A stretch of 64,000 bases of DNA from Ziziphus jujuba (taxonomy: Eukaryota; Streptophyta; Magnoliopsida; Rosales; Rhamnaceae): assembly GCF_031755915.1 (NCBI RefSeq), contig NC_083386.1, forward strand, positions 9,548,001 through 9,612,000, written 5' to 3'. The notes below the pieces were generated by a model. It saw only the letters and a program-made list of their open reading frames with translations. It did not search any database and had not been told where the DNA came from. Position numbers and translations under genes: made by a program. Below are positions 25,901 through 38,935 of this stretch, in pieces (positions within the stretch are counted from its first letter, which is position 1; the number at the start of each line of letters is the position of its first letter).

Positions 25901-27544
25901 ACGGGCAACTATAAATTATGTAAGAGAGATCAACCTCATCTGGAGTCACAGGAACATCATGATCTGCAGCCTTAGTTGTTGGTGTGAGAATATTTGTAGG
26001 AAGCTTTTGATTTTTAACCATGCCTATGACAGAATATAGATCATCAATTCATCATTTATGCAACTTTTGGATAATAAAAGAATCCAAAAATTAAAACCAC
26101 ACCTTCTGGGAGTACATTGCCACAGTAATTTCGAATGCCTTTCTTGTACACTGTCCATAATGATGTATCGGTACTTCCAGTTACAAAACCTCTAACTAGA
26201 AAATAGAAAATAGAAAACAGGCAAGACAGTGTCAATACCTGCATATGAGTCTTAATATTTTAATATATCAAACTAACATTGTAGGTTAAAAAAGCACATG
26301 TTACCAACTCAGATAATGAGATATAATCATAAAACATCTCCAACTAGAGGTATTCTTTTAATGGAAATGAAAAATTTCCTCCTCTCGAAACCGTAATTAC
26401 TTTCACAGCATATATGATATAGCTCATAATCAGAATGAATTGAAAAGATCATGCCCATAATATCTTACCAACAAACTCAACTGGGAAAACTGAACATTTT
26501 GTTGCAATCGTTACATTTTCATCAGGAGCAGCAACAATTGCATTTGGAGTTATATGTTCAGTTTTGTTAAACCACCATAAACTTGTCTCATTAAGAACCT
26601 GAATGTCATAAACAAAATATACTTAAATACAATAAAAAAAAAAAAAAATCTGTTTGCTATTTTATCTATCTGACATGCAATGAGAATATAGTAATTACAT
26701 ACTTCTAACCATAGTTGTACTTTCTATTACAAAATTCAACCAGACCCAAAAATCAAAATCTCCAATGAAAAGATACTATGATTTGAGAGCATACCTGCCC
26801 TTTGAATGGAATGGAAGCCAGAATTCTGTCAAAAGCACTTTGTCGATCAGTTGTGACCAAAACTAAATAATCCCCATTGTCATAAATATCTCTAACCTGG
26901 AAAAAGAGGGCAAATATGAATTTAATTTTTCCATCGTGAACAAAATATGAAGGTTCCTTGCTAGAAGTTTCAGGAAAAGAAAACCTCGAAATTATCAGCT
27001 TTTGTTCTTTATATTTTGTATTATCATTACTGCAACCACAAAATTAACCTACTTCAAAATGAAGCCAACATTGTTGCACCAAACAGGGAAACTTCATTAA
27101 TAACTTTGAAAAAACAAATCTACGATTCGAAACAGTCTTTTCTGTTCTGTCTAATTAGCCAAAAACCAAAGTGGAACAAAGTGATCCACTAACCAACCAA
27201 CAGAGAAAAAGGATTCTATTAGTGTTTACCTTGCCTCTGGTTTTAGATTTGAGACCAGGAACTGTGAGGTGCAAATTGGTTTCCGAAAGACAGTTGGGCA
27301 AGGTTTTCTTGATAGGGCCCATAAACTCTTCTTTGCGAGCACCATTGATCAAAGCATCCAAGGACAAAGGTTGCCGGTCTTGGTGTTGCTTCCAGTCTGC
27401 CATAGCCAATACAGTAGTTGAGAAGTTCTTGAACTTTGAATTTTTGGTTCTGAAGGAAAAGATTGAAGGGGTTGAAAAGGTGGAAATTGGAACCTTAGGG
27501 TAGAAGGTTCTTTGAGGGTTTAAGCCTGGCATACAGTGAGCCAT
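22973..27544 (-). CDS. PUR7: SAICAR synthetase (phosphoribosylaminoimidazole-succinocarboxamide synthase), plastid, 12 exons
   Basis: De novo purine synthesis: joins aspartate to CAIR with ATP to give SAICAR. Exons (descending): 27544-27230, 26896-26795, 26598-26469, 26195-26103, 26023-25935, 25430-25350, 25159-25070, 24972-24883, 24695-24645, 24557-24511, 23480-23423, 23032-22973. All have GT/AG borders and in-phase joins, giving 401 aa, close to the roughly 410 aa of Arabidopsis PUR7. The first ~47 residues are Ser/Thr-rich and basic, as in a chloroplast transit peptide, then [13 protein letters not shown]. Family motifs seen: [19 protein letters not shown] (nucleotide-binding start), [92 protein letters not shown] and YIFLYETIT. 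The catalytic core looks complete, with no frame breaks. Confidence 0.96.
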
Positions 27545-28528
27545 TGCTCTTGTTGTGTATAGGTTGTGGTAGTATTTTTTGTTGGTGTTCTTACAGTGTT
27601 GTTGGTATGCGCGTCCCTACTTTTGTGTGCAAAATTGAAACATTTCCAATTTGGCTGATCACCTTTCACTGTTGGAAAAAAAAAAAAAAAAAACAAAACA
27701 AAAAATCTGAGTAGACTTACAAGAATAAATTTTATAAAAAGGAAAATAAAAAATCAAATATACACAATGAAGACTGGAAACTAACTAGGAAATAAATACT
27801 GAACAACTCAGGAAACATTAATCCAATTAATATTCACTGCCCTATAGAAGGAGATATTTTTTCTTTCTTCCAAAAGGGGATGAATTCCATACTTTTCACA
27901 AAAATAGAGTAATAAAAGACAAGAACAATAACGATGAACATAACATATAAAAATTTAATAGTTATAGCAACAAATCCACAGTTTGAAAACAAGATTCAAA
28001 ATTAAAAATCTAAACAGCAAAAAATCCCCCAAAAAAGAAAAAAGACGAGAGAAAAAAAAGACCCACACCTTCCTCTCAATAAGACAATAATACAAGTATA
28101 TATATATATATATATATAATTCCAACACTTTAGCTATAAATCTTTTAAACTACCTTTGAACCATTCTCTTGAAGTAGAATTTACAAACTGATTTCAGGTC
28201 ATACTTTAATAAGCTACCATTCTCAAAGCCTCAATATGTACCATTTCTAAGTTGAAGAAACTAAAATGAACTTCATAATTAGTTAAAACTCAATTCTCTT
28301 CAATCCTAAAACCTAAACACCTTCAAGTAAGCATCTTTGTAAATACATGACCAAATTGGATATTGGACAAAACCAAACAGAAGAAAACGCACCAGTTCTA
28401 ATGCCAGAGGCTACTTCCAGAGGTTCAAAAGAGAAGGCAAAAGGGGATTTTGCAGCTATAAAAACAACAAAGCTTCCACCGAAGAGCGAAGGACAATGGA
28501 AAATAGAGGGGAGAGAGAGAGAGAGAGA

Positions 28529-28562
<34 letters not shown>

Positions 28563-30186
28563 CTTTCCAGTCGGAGCAAGAGGATGACGACGACGACGAC
28601 GACGGCGGCAAGGGTTTTGCAGCACCGTGAGTTACCTTTCTCCTGCTCGTCGGCGGTGGAATTGATTCTCAGTCCGGCGAGGCGGTGCGTAAGAGGCGGG
28701 TTTGGGTTTTCAAAAAAGCAAAAACGAATAAAATATAAGAGGTTATATATTTATCGCGGACAAAAATATGACTTTCCAATTTCAACCCTGTAATGTGTAT
28801 ACAATTACGGATTACCCCCAACACAACTCCCGCTCTGGCCAATGAGTGGAGATGTCAGTCTTCTACTCTCTCTCTCTCTCTCTCTCACTCACTCACACTG
28901 TTTATTACTCTCTCTCTCTCGCGTAGGGTTTTAAAGGAAAACAAAACCAAACAAAAAAAACCCCACAAAACCCAAGAACCCAAAAACCTCATCCTTCTCT
29001 ATTTCCTTGTATCAAACTACCAAAGTTGAGGTAATTCTCACTCTTATTTTCCATTTCCTTTACGCTTCTCTACTTGAAATGCTGACTGTGATTTCTTTTT
29101 CTTTTGCATTTTTTTGGCTCTTTTTTGGTTCTGGGTTTCGATGTCAAAACCAACCCACAAATTCATTTCTTTCAAACCCACAATTCTGATTGTTGTTTTT
29201 ATTTTAAAAAATGTTTTTCTTGAGAGGCTTTTTCTTGCTTTAACTCTTATGTTACGGCTTATTCATGGTCCAATGGCTTAGATTATCATTATTATTATTA
29301 TTTTTTCCTGATTGGAGTTTGACTCGCATGTAAAATTTCCATGCTCGGATTTCTGAGCGTGGTTATGGATTTTGACCCCTATAACCTTTTCCTTCGTTAT
29401 GTTCGATTGTGATGATAATTCTGCTTATTTCTTGGTGGCTTTGGAGGAGAGTTCTTGATTATTGGGTCTTGGTGTAACCAGGATATTAGAAAAAGAAAAA
29501 GAAAAAAAAAAAAAGTAGTTTTGCGCATTGTTATTTGAGAATGTTAACGAAATGAGATAAATTTAGATTCTTAAAAAGCTTCAGCGTTGTAACTTTAATA
29601 AAACAAAAATGTTTCAGGGAAGAACAATTTATGGATGTTCATATAGTAATTTAGCCCAATGGAAAACCATATCATGTTCTCAAGTAGAGTTTCATTTACT
29701 TTTCCTTCAGGTTTGGTTTGGCTAAGTGGTTTTCTTTAGGCAGAGTTATGAATTGGCCAAGGAAATATATCATTAAGAGTCATTAATTGAGGATGTTCCC
29801 CGAGTTTTCAGGTTGTCTGAAATGCTTAAAAATTTTTATACAGTTTAGATGAGAAGCCTGTCATCTTTCCCTAATCATTGCATCGTTAATAATAGTTAAC
29901 TTTGGTTGTTAGATGTACCAGTTTACTGACATAAGCTAGTATTGGTTTTTAGTGGGCAGATTTCATGTGTTTATGCCTTCATGGGACTCCAGTAAGATTT
30001 CTGTTATAAATCAAGAAAAATAATCTCCTGACTTGTGTTACATGCTTTTATAATTCATGTGTCTATGTGGACAGATTTCTTTGCTTTGGTTTGCAGATTC
30101 TTAGAACTTTTTTGTAATTGACAAAAATTCTCTGACTTTTGTTGCATCAAGGTCTACTCTGAAACGTGGTGAACTTTCTGAATGTC
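27545..30186. other. Divergent intergenic/promoter region between PUR7 and the At3g52170-like gene
   Basis: The flanking genes point away from each other. 28511-28559 is a compound (GA)10(CA)14 microsatellite. 28583-28700 is GC-rich with a (GAC)n tract and an ATG followed by a GTGAGT donor-like motif at 28627, possibly part of an unrecognised short transcript. 28865-28925 is (CT)n-rich, as is common around plant transcription starts. A likely non-coding first exon of the plus-strand gene ends about 29030 (AG|GTAATT) and its leader resumes about 30152 (after CATCAAG). I recognise no other protein. Confidence 0.55.
28511..28559 (+). repeat. Compound microsatellite (GA)10(CA)14
   Basis: An uninterrupted GA run at 28511-28530 passes directly into a CA run at 28531-28559, followed by CTCTC. 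Such a compound tract in a presumed promoter is likely to vary in length between individuals. Confidence 0.95.
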
Positions 30187-32470
30187 ATGCATACTATAAA
30201 GGGTGGCTGGGTTGGGCGACCATTTGCCCTAGCTAAAAGCAATGAATCTGAACGAAGGAAGACTCGGATTCGACGTTCCAAGGAAGAGAGGAAAACAATG
30301 GTTGAATCCTTTATAAAGAAGTAATTGCATTATGACTTCCCTTTGCTTTAATTGCTTTTGTTATACCCATTATAGGGCATCTAGAAATTATGCTAAGAGA
30401 ATTGATGTGGATGATTAATTACTCCATCTCTCTATTTTCTACTCTAAATTGAATTTTGTATGCACTCTTTCCTTTTTAGGCATCCTCACTGGAATATGTT
30501 GACCAAGCAGTGCCTCTTTTTCTTAATCATCTCTTATGGTCCTTTTATAATGTAATAGGCAGGATTCTTTATGATGTGGAGTTATAGGCCATTTCCTTTC
30601 CTTTAATTGATGCTTTATGCTGGAATGTTTTGATCTAGCAGTGCCTCTTGTCGTTATCATTGTTTACCCTTACTAATTGATCTGTAATCAAGCAGGGTAA
30701 CATATGTTTTCTGGTTTCATGTCTCTAATCAAACTAGTAGATGAGTTTTATCTAATTGTTACAATGTGGGCTTCTATAGATTCAGTTAAGTAATATGGTT
30801 ATTGGTCAATGATTAAACCATTATGGGTTAAGTCAGTAGATTTTGGGGAGTTAAATACTGGTTCAAATATTGCGTTTATAATGGTAATGTTTTTTCTTGA
30901 CATGCTGTTTAGGATATTCTGTTTTTTTTCTTTGTATTAATTGTTTGGATTTTCAATCAAGGTTTGTGAAGTTTTTAGTTGCTATTTTTCAATTTCTGAG
31001 GAAAGCAGCTATCTGCAACCTGCAGTTACCATTTTATTTGGTGATCTTGCTTGTAGGTATCAGAACTTAAACAATGGGAGTTTTCCATCACTTAATCTCA
31101 CTCATAAGGAAGTTGGTGGGTCCTTCTACACTGTTCGAGAAATTGTCCGAGATGTAATCCAAGAAAATAGAGTGCTAGGTCCTGCTAAGTTTTCTCCAGA
31201 GGAGCAGAGCAGAAATCAGTTATTGGAACAGGATCCATTGGGTTCAATTGCCACAGGACCTCAATATCCTTTGACAGCATTATCAAATGACCATCAGTTC
31301 ATTACAAATCATTGTGAAGGTATTGGTGAACCAGTAATAGAATATGATGCACATTATGAGAGAAGTGAACATCAGATGTTTGCTAATGGCGAAATCATCA
31401 ATGACACTGAGCTGGATGTGAAATTGGAAGAATTCAATGAATCAAAGCATACAACATTGCAGGGAAGTGAACCAGTAGAAGCAGAAGAGAATGCTGATGG
31501 AGAATCTGATGAGGAAGCAGTTTCAGTTTCAGATGGGCAATATACTGGTTCTGTGCATCAAATAATTGATAATGAACTAATCATAAATGGTAATCAGGTA
31601 GATGTCGAAAAAAGAGAATCCAATGAACTGACAGAAAAAGATCTTGTACTATCTGAAACAGATTCGCAGATGAATGTATCTTCCAAAGAAGAGATTGTTC
31701 AAGAAGAATTGGGAACTTCCAGTGTTAAAGTGACTCCTACAGCAACAGATGTAATAGTAGAGACATTTCCATTGAGGCCAATTACTAAGAGAAATGATAT
31801 CTCGGACAGAGGAATTAGCGAAATAAAGGATACAACTGATACTTTGAAGAACCAAGAAACCAAAAAGGTGGATTTAGCAGCTGATGCCCACAAATCTCTG
31901 AATGATAGAATAAAATATTTGGAGCATTCTGGTGTGGTAGATGAAAAAGAAGTGGCAACCAATTCAAGTCCCGTCTTGGAGAAAAACTCTAGTATAAAGG
32001 ATGAGGAAGCAGAGAAAAACCATGGAGATCTACTCTTGGAAAGCTCAAATTTCCCTGCCCCTAAAGAAGGTGCTGGCCAAGAAATTCAAAGTTACAAAGA
32101 CTCCGCTGCTAAAGAATTCCAGAATCATGTTAAATCCTCTGAAACCTTTGAGCAAAGCCAGGCAAATGCTGGAGCTAAGGTCCGCATTTTATCATTCTAT
32201 ATCATTTCAGCTATCAATTTGTCGTTTTGTCTCATATTATTTGCCTGAATATAATTTCTTGGTATGACAGTCAAAATTCTAAATTGGTACTCTTTTGAGT
32301 GAAATGATCTACTAACTGGATAGGAGGACAATATTTGTTTTTCTTTGTTTCTTTTTTCATTAACAATAGTTCATAGGTGTGTAGTTATTTCTTCTCCAAG
32401 ATATGTAAGATCAGACTTGGCACTTGTTTGATTAAAGTGGTTTACCGACAAGAGAACATGATAATTGTTT

Positions 32471-32502
<32 letters not shown>

Positions 32503-33032
32503 GGGGGGGGGGGGGGGGGGGAATAAAAATATTATTGACGGTGGGTTTTAGCAGTGTATATGTATTTCTTTCTTCAAGATAGTGGGATAAGAAATTTGTG
32601 AATTCACTGTATTGTTCGTGCACTTTTACAGGATATTAGGACTCCAAATGGCATTTATAAAAGGTATGTTGACAGTAATGGCAGTAGCAGTGGGCAGTCA
32701 AAAACTGAAAATGTGCCTGTGACTGAAAATCAGGTTGAAGTTGATGTTCATGGTGACAGCATCAAGAATGGAAGCAACCCGACTTTAGATAGAATTAATC
32801 TGTAAGTATATCATGTTGACTCTATGGAGTGCTTAGACCTAAATTTGTATGTTATTCAGACTTGAGGCATCTTAACAGGTTTATTTAGGATTAATCATTT
32901 GTTTTAATGGTTTCTTTGGGCAGTGAATCATGGGATGGGAAAGCTAAAACCTCTGCAAAGCCAGAAGGTAACCCCTTTTTGGCGTTTTTAAGAGTCTGTG
33001 TAGCTTCCTTTGTAAAGTTTTGGTCTGAATGA
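30187..33032 (+). CDS. Acidic plant protein resembling At3g52170, unknown function, 4 coding exons
   Basis: Exons: 30187-30320, 31057-32179, 32632-32801, 32924-33032, joining in phase to 511 aa. The conserved part is the basic N-terminus, about residues 1-100: GGWVGRPFALAKSNES, RRSKEERKTMVESFIKK, then NNGSFPSLNLTHKEVGG, SFYTVREIVRDVIQENRV and LGPAK. It looks like a small helical nucleic-acid-binding-like module, and Arabidopsis relatives are labelled 'DNA binding' on that basis only. The middle (about 110-440) is Glu/Asp/Ser-rich, low in hydrophobics and probably disordered. The protein ends with a short hydrophobic-aromatic tail, LRVCVASFVKFWSE, read straight through a GTAACC that could be mistaken for a donor at 32968. 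The start is the first in-frame ATG after a leader intron; an overlapping ATG four bases upstream (30183) opens only a five-codon frame. Confidence 0.75.
32474..32521 (+). repeat. T29-G19 homopolymer junction in intron 2 of the At3g52170-like gene
   Basis: 29 consecutive T (32474-32502) are followed directly by 19 consecutive G (32503-32521). It lies about 110 bp before the acceptor at 32632. The length of either run may be a sequencing or assembly estimate. Confidence 0.95.
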
Positions 33033-34895
33033 AGTTCTTAAGGCTGTAACCTTTTTGCATGTTGTTGTTGCGGAGTAGCAAAGAGATTTATACCTGCCAG
33101 AGCAATGTTTGTTGCACTAAGTTTATGTGGTTTCTTTTGATTGACTTTTCCATTTTTAAGAGCTTGGTCAAATGTCTTTGTTAATAGTTGGGTGTGGTCT
33201 AGTTATATTTTTAGAATTACCTGCTTTTATATAGCACCAATGCAAGTCTCTACAGTAAGAAAAATACTTTAATATGGCTAGTATTGGAAGCATTCCTCTA
33301 TTGTATTTTGACTTGTATCATGCTGGCATATATTTGGAATCTAGATGGTTGGTGGCCATGATTAGGACACGGCATTAGGAACTTGAACTGGAATTGGGTC
33401 ATTCAATTCCGATCCTGTTGTATGGGAATCCCAAAAGAGTAGGAATTACATATGCCATCCTAATCATATGAAGGTCAAGAGCGTTTCTGAACTCCATCTG
33501 GTTTCTTACTAGCCTTTGCTTTGAGTTCTTTATTCATCATCTCACATACTCTGCCTATTAGTTTTCTCTCATCTCCATTTTTTTCTTGCTTACATTTTCC
33601 AATGCATTCTAAACAATTTGATGATACTGAAACTCTACTTGCTTTCAGGCTTATAGGAGCTCAATCAAACTTAAAATGTGTGTCTATAAATTCATTCAAT
33701 TTGGATCATAACAACTTCCATGAGAATGTTTCTCAATAATCCACCCTCAAATCTTTTAGGAACTCAATTCATATGGAGCCCTAGATACTCGTAACCAAAA
33801 AAAGAAGTTAAAAGAACTTTACATAATTTCAAACATATTCTTGCAGTCCTCTAATCCTTCTTGGAAAAAGTTTTTTTTTTTTTTTTTTTTTCCTTTTTAC
33901 TTATGTGTATGAAGTAAAGTAGCTTCAGTACCTTTTTGACTTGTGCTCAATGCAATGAGTTTGTTGATAAGCTGAATTGTGCCTTTCTTCTTGTGTGGGA
34001 AGGGATTAGGATTACTTAGATCCATGTCTTGAATTTTCCTTTGGCTTTGAAAAAAATGATGGTCGATGAGTTCTCATGGATTTGGGGTGAGGGTGAGGGT
34101 GCGCGCGAGAGAATTACGAGTCAGAAGGAGTTTGGACCAGAGAGAAACACAGAGGTACGGGGAACAGAGGTAGATTCACCAATGGTGGTTTCTAACAAGA
34201 TGATTTTTTGAGAGACAGAAAAGGTGAAAGAGGAAGAAAGGAAGTCTTTTCATGCAATTGTGGTTGAGAAAGAGATAGGAATTCAACTTATTGCTTAAAA
34301 TATCTCATGTCAAAAAATCAAGTTTGTTTGTCATCCAAGCATATTTTCTTTCCTATATTTTAAGAAGCTACAAAATGTTCACATGGAATGTACCCCACCA
34401 CATTAGTAGTTATGTGTTTAAACGTCGTTGTCAACCCGAAATTAAATTCTTTGTTTTTGGAAATGAGTAGATTACGATGCTCAATTCATAAGTTAAAGTC
34501 TTGCTTTCATACTACAAAGTTTGTCCTTCAGAGATAGTCGAGAGGTGTGAAATGGATCTGCTAGGAATACTCGATCCTACCTTAATAATAAGTATTGGCA
34601 ATGCTTAGGAGCTTATCTTCAATAATAATTCCTCAGAAATCGTCAAATCTCTTTGGGTTGGTTTATGGTCCTAGCAATAATTTGTTGGGTCTTTGATTTT
34701 GGAATTTTATGTGAAGGGAATCTTCTCATGTGGGCATCCTATGAACTTGTGGTATACACTTTTTCTCGAGTTCTTGGACTTTCATTTCCCTTCCAAATGA
34801 AGAGGGTTTTGCACATGGCATCATTACTTCCAATTACTTGCAATGGAAGGCACGGATTTTGCTTTTGAAAGCTATACTCGAAAAATAAAGGTGAA

Positions 34896-34932
<37 letters not shown>

Positions 34933-35410
34933 CCATAAAAATACACTAAATTTGTTTTGGAGGTAAAATTTGCAAGTATATGAACTTTCAATTTTTTGGC
35001 CATTTATCCATCTTATTAAATTTTTTGGACCACATATAGGATGTTTCGTCTTTAATGCAGTATACTTTTTATTTTGTTTTAATACACTAATGCATTATAC
35101 TTGCGCTTGTAACAATAACAAAACCATGAATTTTGGTTTTTGATCTCTAAACTAATTAGGTGCTTCTCAGAATGATGACCCATTTTTTTTTTTTTTGTTT
35201 TTTTGTTTTCCCCTCTAAGAATTAATGCAAAATTATTTGACCTGAGGGTTATATTTCATGAATTTAGGTAATAAAGATTGATAGAATTAGGAGTTTTGAT
35301 CTCTCATTTTGGATCTCTCATATGGAAGATGAATTATTTGAAGGTAAATATGTACTTTTTTTTCCACAAAATAATTTGGATATATGCGGAACCGGAAGCA
35401 TCATTTTTTA

Positions 35411-35444
<34 letters not shown>

Positions 35445-36123
35445 TTTGTATGTACAAATTACTCAGTCTACCAAAACTATATAATTGCTGGGGAAGATGG
35501 TAGGGAAACCTAAATTCGGATCGCTTTTAAAATCTTTTAGTTAATACATAATTAAAATTTTAGATTCTAATTAAGAGCTTAGTGATAATTCATGAACGGA
35601 GAGTGGGTTTGCCCAGTAATATGCTGGTTTCAAACATCCACACATTTGAAGTTGTGGTTATTGTCATTTGCGGGGTTGATAATTATATTTACAATAATTC
35701 CAAATAAAAATATTCATATATATATATATATATATATGTACAACTGAATTAATGCCTGTGATCACCATCCACTCAGTGGTGGTACATAATTTGATTTCAT
35801 TAATTTACTTAAAACGGATGGATACGTATCCATCAACATATGCAAAAGCTAGAATATACCAACCCTTTTTTTTTTTACCTTATTATTATTATTATTATTA
35901 TTTTTTTGTATATTGTTAGAATATACCATTTTTGATATAGATGTTATTGGTAATTGGTTTTGGGTATAATTTATTATTGTTCATTAAATTAAACAGCTAT
36001 AAAACTTTAATCCCATCACCTGTTTCATTAATCTTGATCAACTACACTTTGCCAACCAGGTGGCCATACTTTCCTTCATAATCCTTTTCAACTACTTTCT
36101 GAGTCAGGCCTTAACTTGATATA

Positions 36124-36157
<34 letters not shown>

Positions 36158-36773
36158 TTCAAATAGATCGAGACTCTCCCACAAGAGTTAGTATTGTTTG
36201 GTAGCAAACCAACAATTTTCCTCGATAACAGTGTTTATACAGGATTTTGTAATCCCATTTGTGACATGCCATGCTAATAATTGGCACTACTATATGTTTA
36301 TATAATATAGTTATATTAACTTAATTAAGCTAATTTTATATGTATAGCTCTCAAATCTTCATATATCACACTTCATAATTTCAAAAGCCTACCTAGCTAG
36401 TCTACGAAGTACGAATGGTTATGGGGATAAAATTCCAGATTTTTTTTTTTAATTAAACAAAGATTGTTATTCAATAATCACATATATACATTTTTTTTTA
36501 ATAGATGGATCATGATCATAATCTAATTCATCGTTCGCATATTGATCTTTTCTGATGTGTGCACTTAATGTTGACTAATTTGGGCAGCTAGGTACCATTT
36601 GGAATATAAAAATTTGAAAAACTATAATTTTGTTTGAAAATTTCTATATTTCAGTCTTTCAAGGAGGAGATATGTAGGGAAATAAAAGCATATATGCACA
36701 TGAAATCAAATTCTTCTAAAGCAACTTCAAATTTTCCTGGTGTCATAGCCTATGCACTTTCCTACTGATGAGA

Positions 36774-37125
36774 TGTTTGGGTAGTCGTAAAGTTAGTGAG
36801 AATTTATTTTTTTCTGTTTGGATAATTTTTAAGAGAAATAATTTGTAGACCTCAGTGGAAAATAAATCTCTTAATGTGGAAAACTGACAAGGAAAATAGA
36901 TCATATTAAAGAAATGTTATTCTAAAATTATCTGAAAGACTGATATTATGTATTTTTTTAAATATTTTAATTTTAATATATAAATTTATTTAATTATTTT
37001 TAAGTTCTATTTTTCTCTATAGTTAAACAAATACTATAAAAAGAATTTCAAGAAAACTTATTATCAGAAAACTGAATTCTAAAAATCAGTTTTCTTCAAT
37101 ACTTTCTCTTTTATCAAACACCTAT
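36774..37125. mobile_element. Possible MITE with weak terminal inverted repeats
   Basis: The left edge reads TGTTTGGGTAGTCGTAAAG, and the right edge in reverse complement reads TGTTTGATAAAAGAGAAAGT. The interior is AT-rich, with internal inverted matches around TTTTCTGATAATAAG/TTTTCTTG. No clear target duplication could be fixed, so this is only a tentative call. Confidence 0.3.
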
Positions 37126-38053
37126 AAATAATTTTAATTACATGCTATATATATATATATATAGATTTTATTCATACCAAAGCTTTTCGAATTGCATCAT
37201 TTTTTCAATCCATGAAAATTTGTTTCTCATGAAAATTTTGTTACATTAATCACATTTGCTTTTCTTTGACATTCATTTAAAATAATTAGGGAGGGAAAGA
37301 AAAAAAATTCCAAAGACTGACCTTAACTGCTTTTAATTAATTAGTTGATTCTTTCAAAATAAATAAATAAATATTACTTGATATATATTATTTTCAACAC
37401 CGCAGAGTATAAACATAATTTTCATTTTTAAGCAAAATAATAATAATAATAATAATAACTTTCATTCTGACTTTATGTATAGGCATACCTATAACATGTC
37501 CATGTCGTGGACTCATAGTGCCAACTGTTGTATATATTTTTAATACATATACACCTAGATTTGTATTACATTAATGAAAATGTTTCAATCTTACATATCA
37601 TATTCATAATGACTAAAAATTACAGGAAAAACTCACAAAAAAATGGTAATCTACGTGGACTACTTAACAGCCTAGTTTCCTTAGTAGATCCAAAAAAAAA
37701 AAAAAAAAACCAAAACAAAAACAAAAAACACCATATATTTTTATGGTCATTTTCCATTAATACAGCAAGCAAAAGAAATTAGAACTCATATAGGTCCAAA
37801 TAATCCCAGTAAAACGGCCGGAGAAGAGTCACCATCTGGAGCAGCTTATAATCAATATAAAATTAATTAATTAATTAATTACTCTTTACTCATGTAGTTG
37901 CCATTGTCTACCTTTTTCATGCCATATAGACAAATGCTGCCTCATTTACCGGGATTAAAACAGAAGATTCATCTTTTCTGTAACAAATACGAATCCATAA
38001 GAGTTTCTTTATATTTAGTTATTCTATATATATATATATATATATCAGTCAAA

Positions 38054-38056
<3 letters not shown>

Positions 38057-38093
<37 letters not shown>
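38057..38093 (+). repeat. A37 homopolymer
   Basis: 37 consecutive A preceded by a (TA)n tract. It could be the tail of an old retroposed sequence, but nothing recognisable precedes it. Confidence 0.9.
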
Positions 38094-38096
<3 letters not shown>

Positions 38097-38777
38097 AATC
38101 TCAGGTCCCCTTTTGCTCATCACTTTGCTACTTTTTATTTTTAGATCTTCATGTAAACAGGAAACTTAGTGAGAAACTTGAAACACAAGAAATATATCCT
38201 TATACAAAGGCTCTTCGTTAAGAAAATTTTTATTCCTTTTTTCTCTTTTTTTTTTTTAATTTTATTTTATATTTTTTTTGGTCCCCCAGCATACCAATTT
38301 GGATCTGGGTTTTGCTTCAAAATTAATAAAAATGTCTGATAAAGGTAGAGAATATTATAAAAAGTTAGAAAGACAATTTGCCATGTAATTGTTAAGCAAC
38401 CTTAAGCTTGACATACGGAATAAAGTAATGGTGATTAACGACATAAGAGTGCTATTGGAATGTTATTGCCTTTGCTGGTTATCATATTTCATGCTCACAA
38501 AACAATTTGCACAGAAAAACTAAAAGATTCTCTCTGTCTCTCTACCTCTCGTTGAACACACACAAACACCCTCTTGAACTGCGTACAAACTTTTAACCTA
38601 CTAAAATTAATAATTATCTTGACCAATATGTCATATATTATGTATATTAATTTGTTTTTTTGGATTTGCTTTTAATAAGTGATAATTAAAAAAATTTAAC
38701 AAGATAATTATAGCATGATCATTACTTTAAGAATATCATATTAATGACGAGCTATATATATATATATATATATATAT

Positions 38778-38935
38778 CAGTGTTCTAAAAGGCGGAAAAA
38801 GATGCCGCCTAGACGTGTTAAGCGTGATGTTTTTAGATAACGTCTCGTATAGTAGTAAAGTTTATAAAAAAGCAGTCAACATTATGTTGACTGCCTAATG
38901 CCCGCCTAGGTGATAAAAGGAGCAGACCTTTTTGT
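38778..38935 (+). mobile_element. hAT-like terminal fragment
   Basis: Begins CAGTGTTCTAAAAGGCGG and contains several CCGCCTAG-type blocks (38805-38812, 38903-38910). This start and the GCCTAGGCGG-like interior are typical of many non-autonomous hAT elements in plants. The preceding bases are a (TA)n tract, so the 8-bp duplication cannot be told apart, and no matching far end (TAGAACACTG) was found nearby. It is probably truncated. Confidence 0.45.

Noticed and set aside
28347..28793. 148-codon plus-strand ORF with Glu/Arg and Thr/His runs
   Set aside because: Most of it is the translated (GA)n/(CA)n/(GAC)n microsatellite; no domain and no splice context that would make it a gene.
32964..32975. 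GTAACC after CCAGAAG as an intron donor in the At3g52170-like gene
   Set aside because: Reading straight through gives the expected hydrophobic-aromatic C-terminus and a stop at 33032, so no intron is needed.
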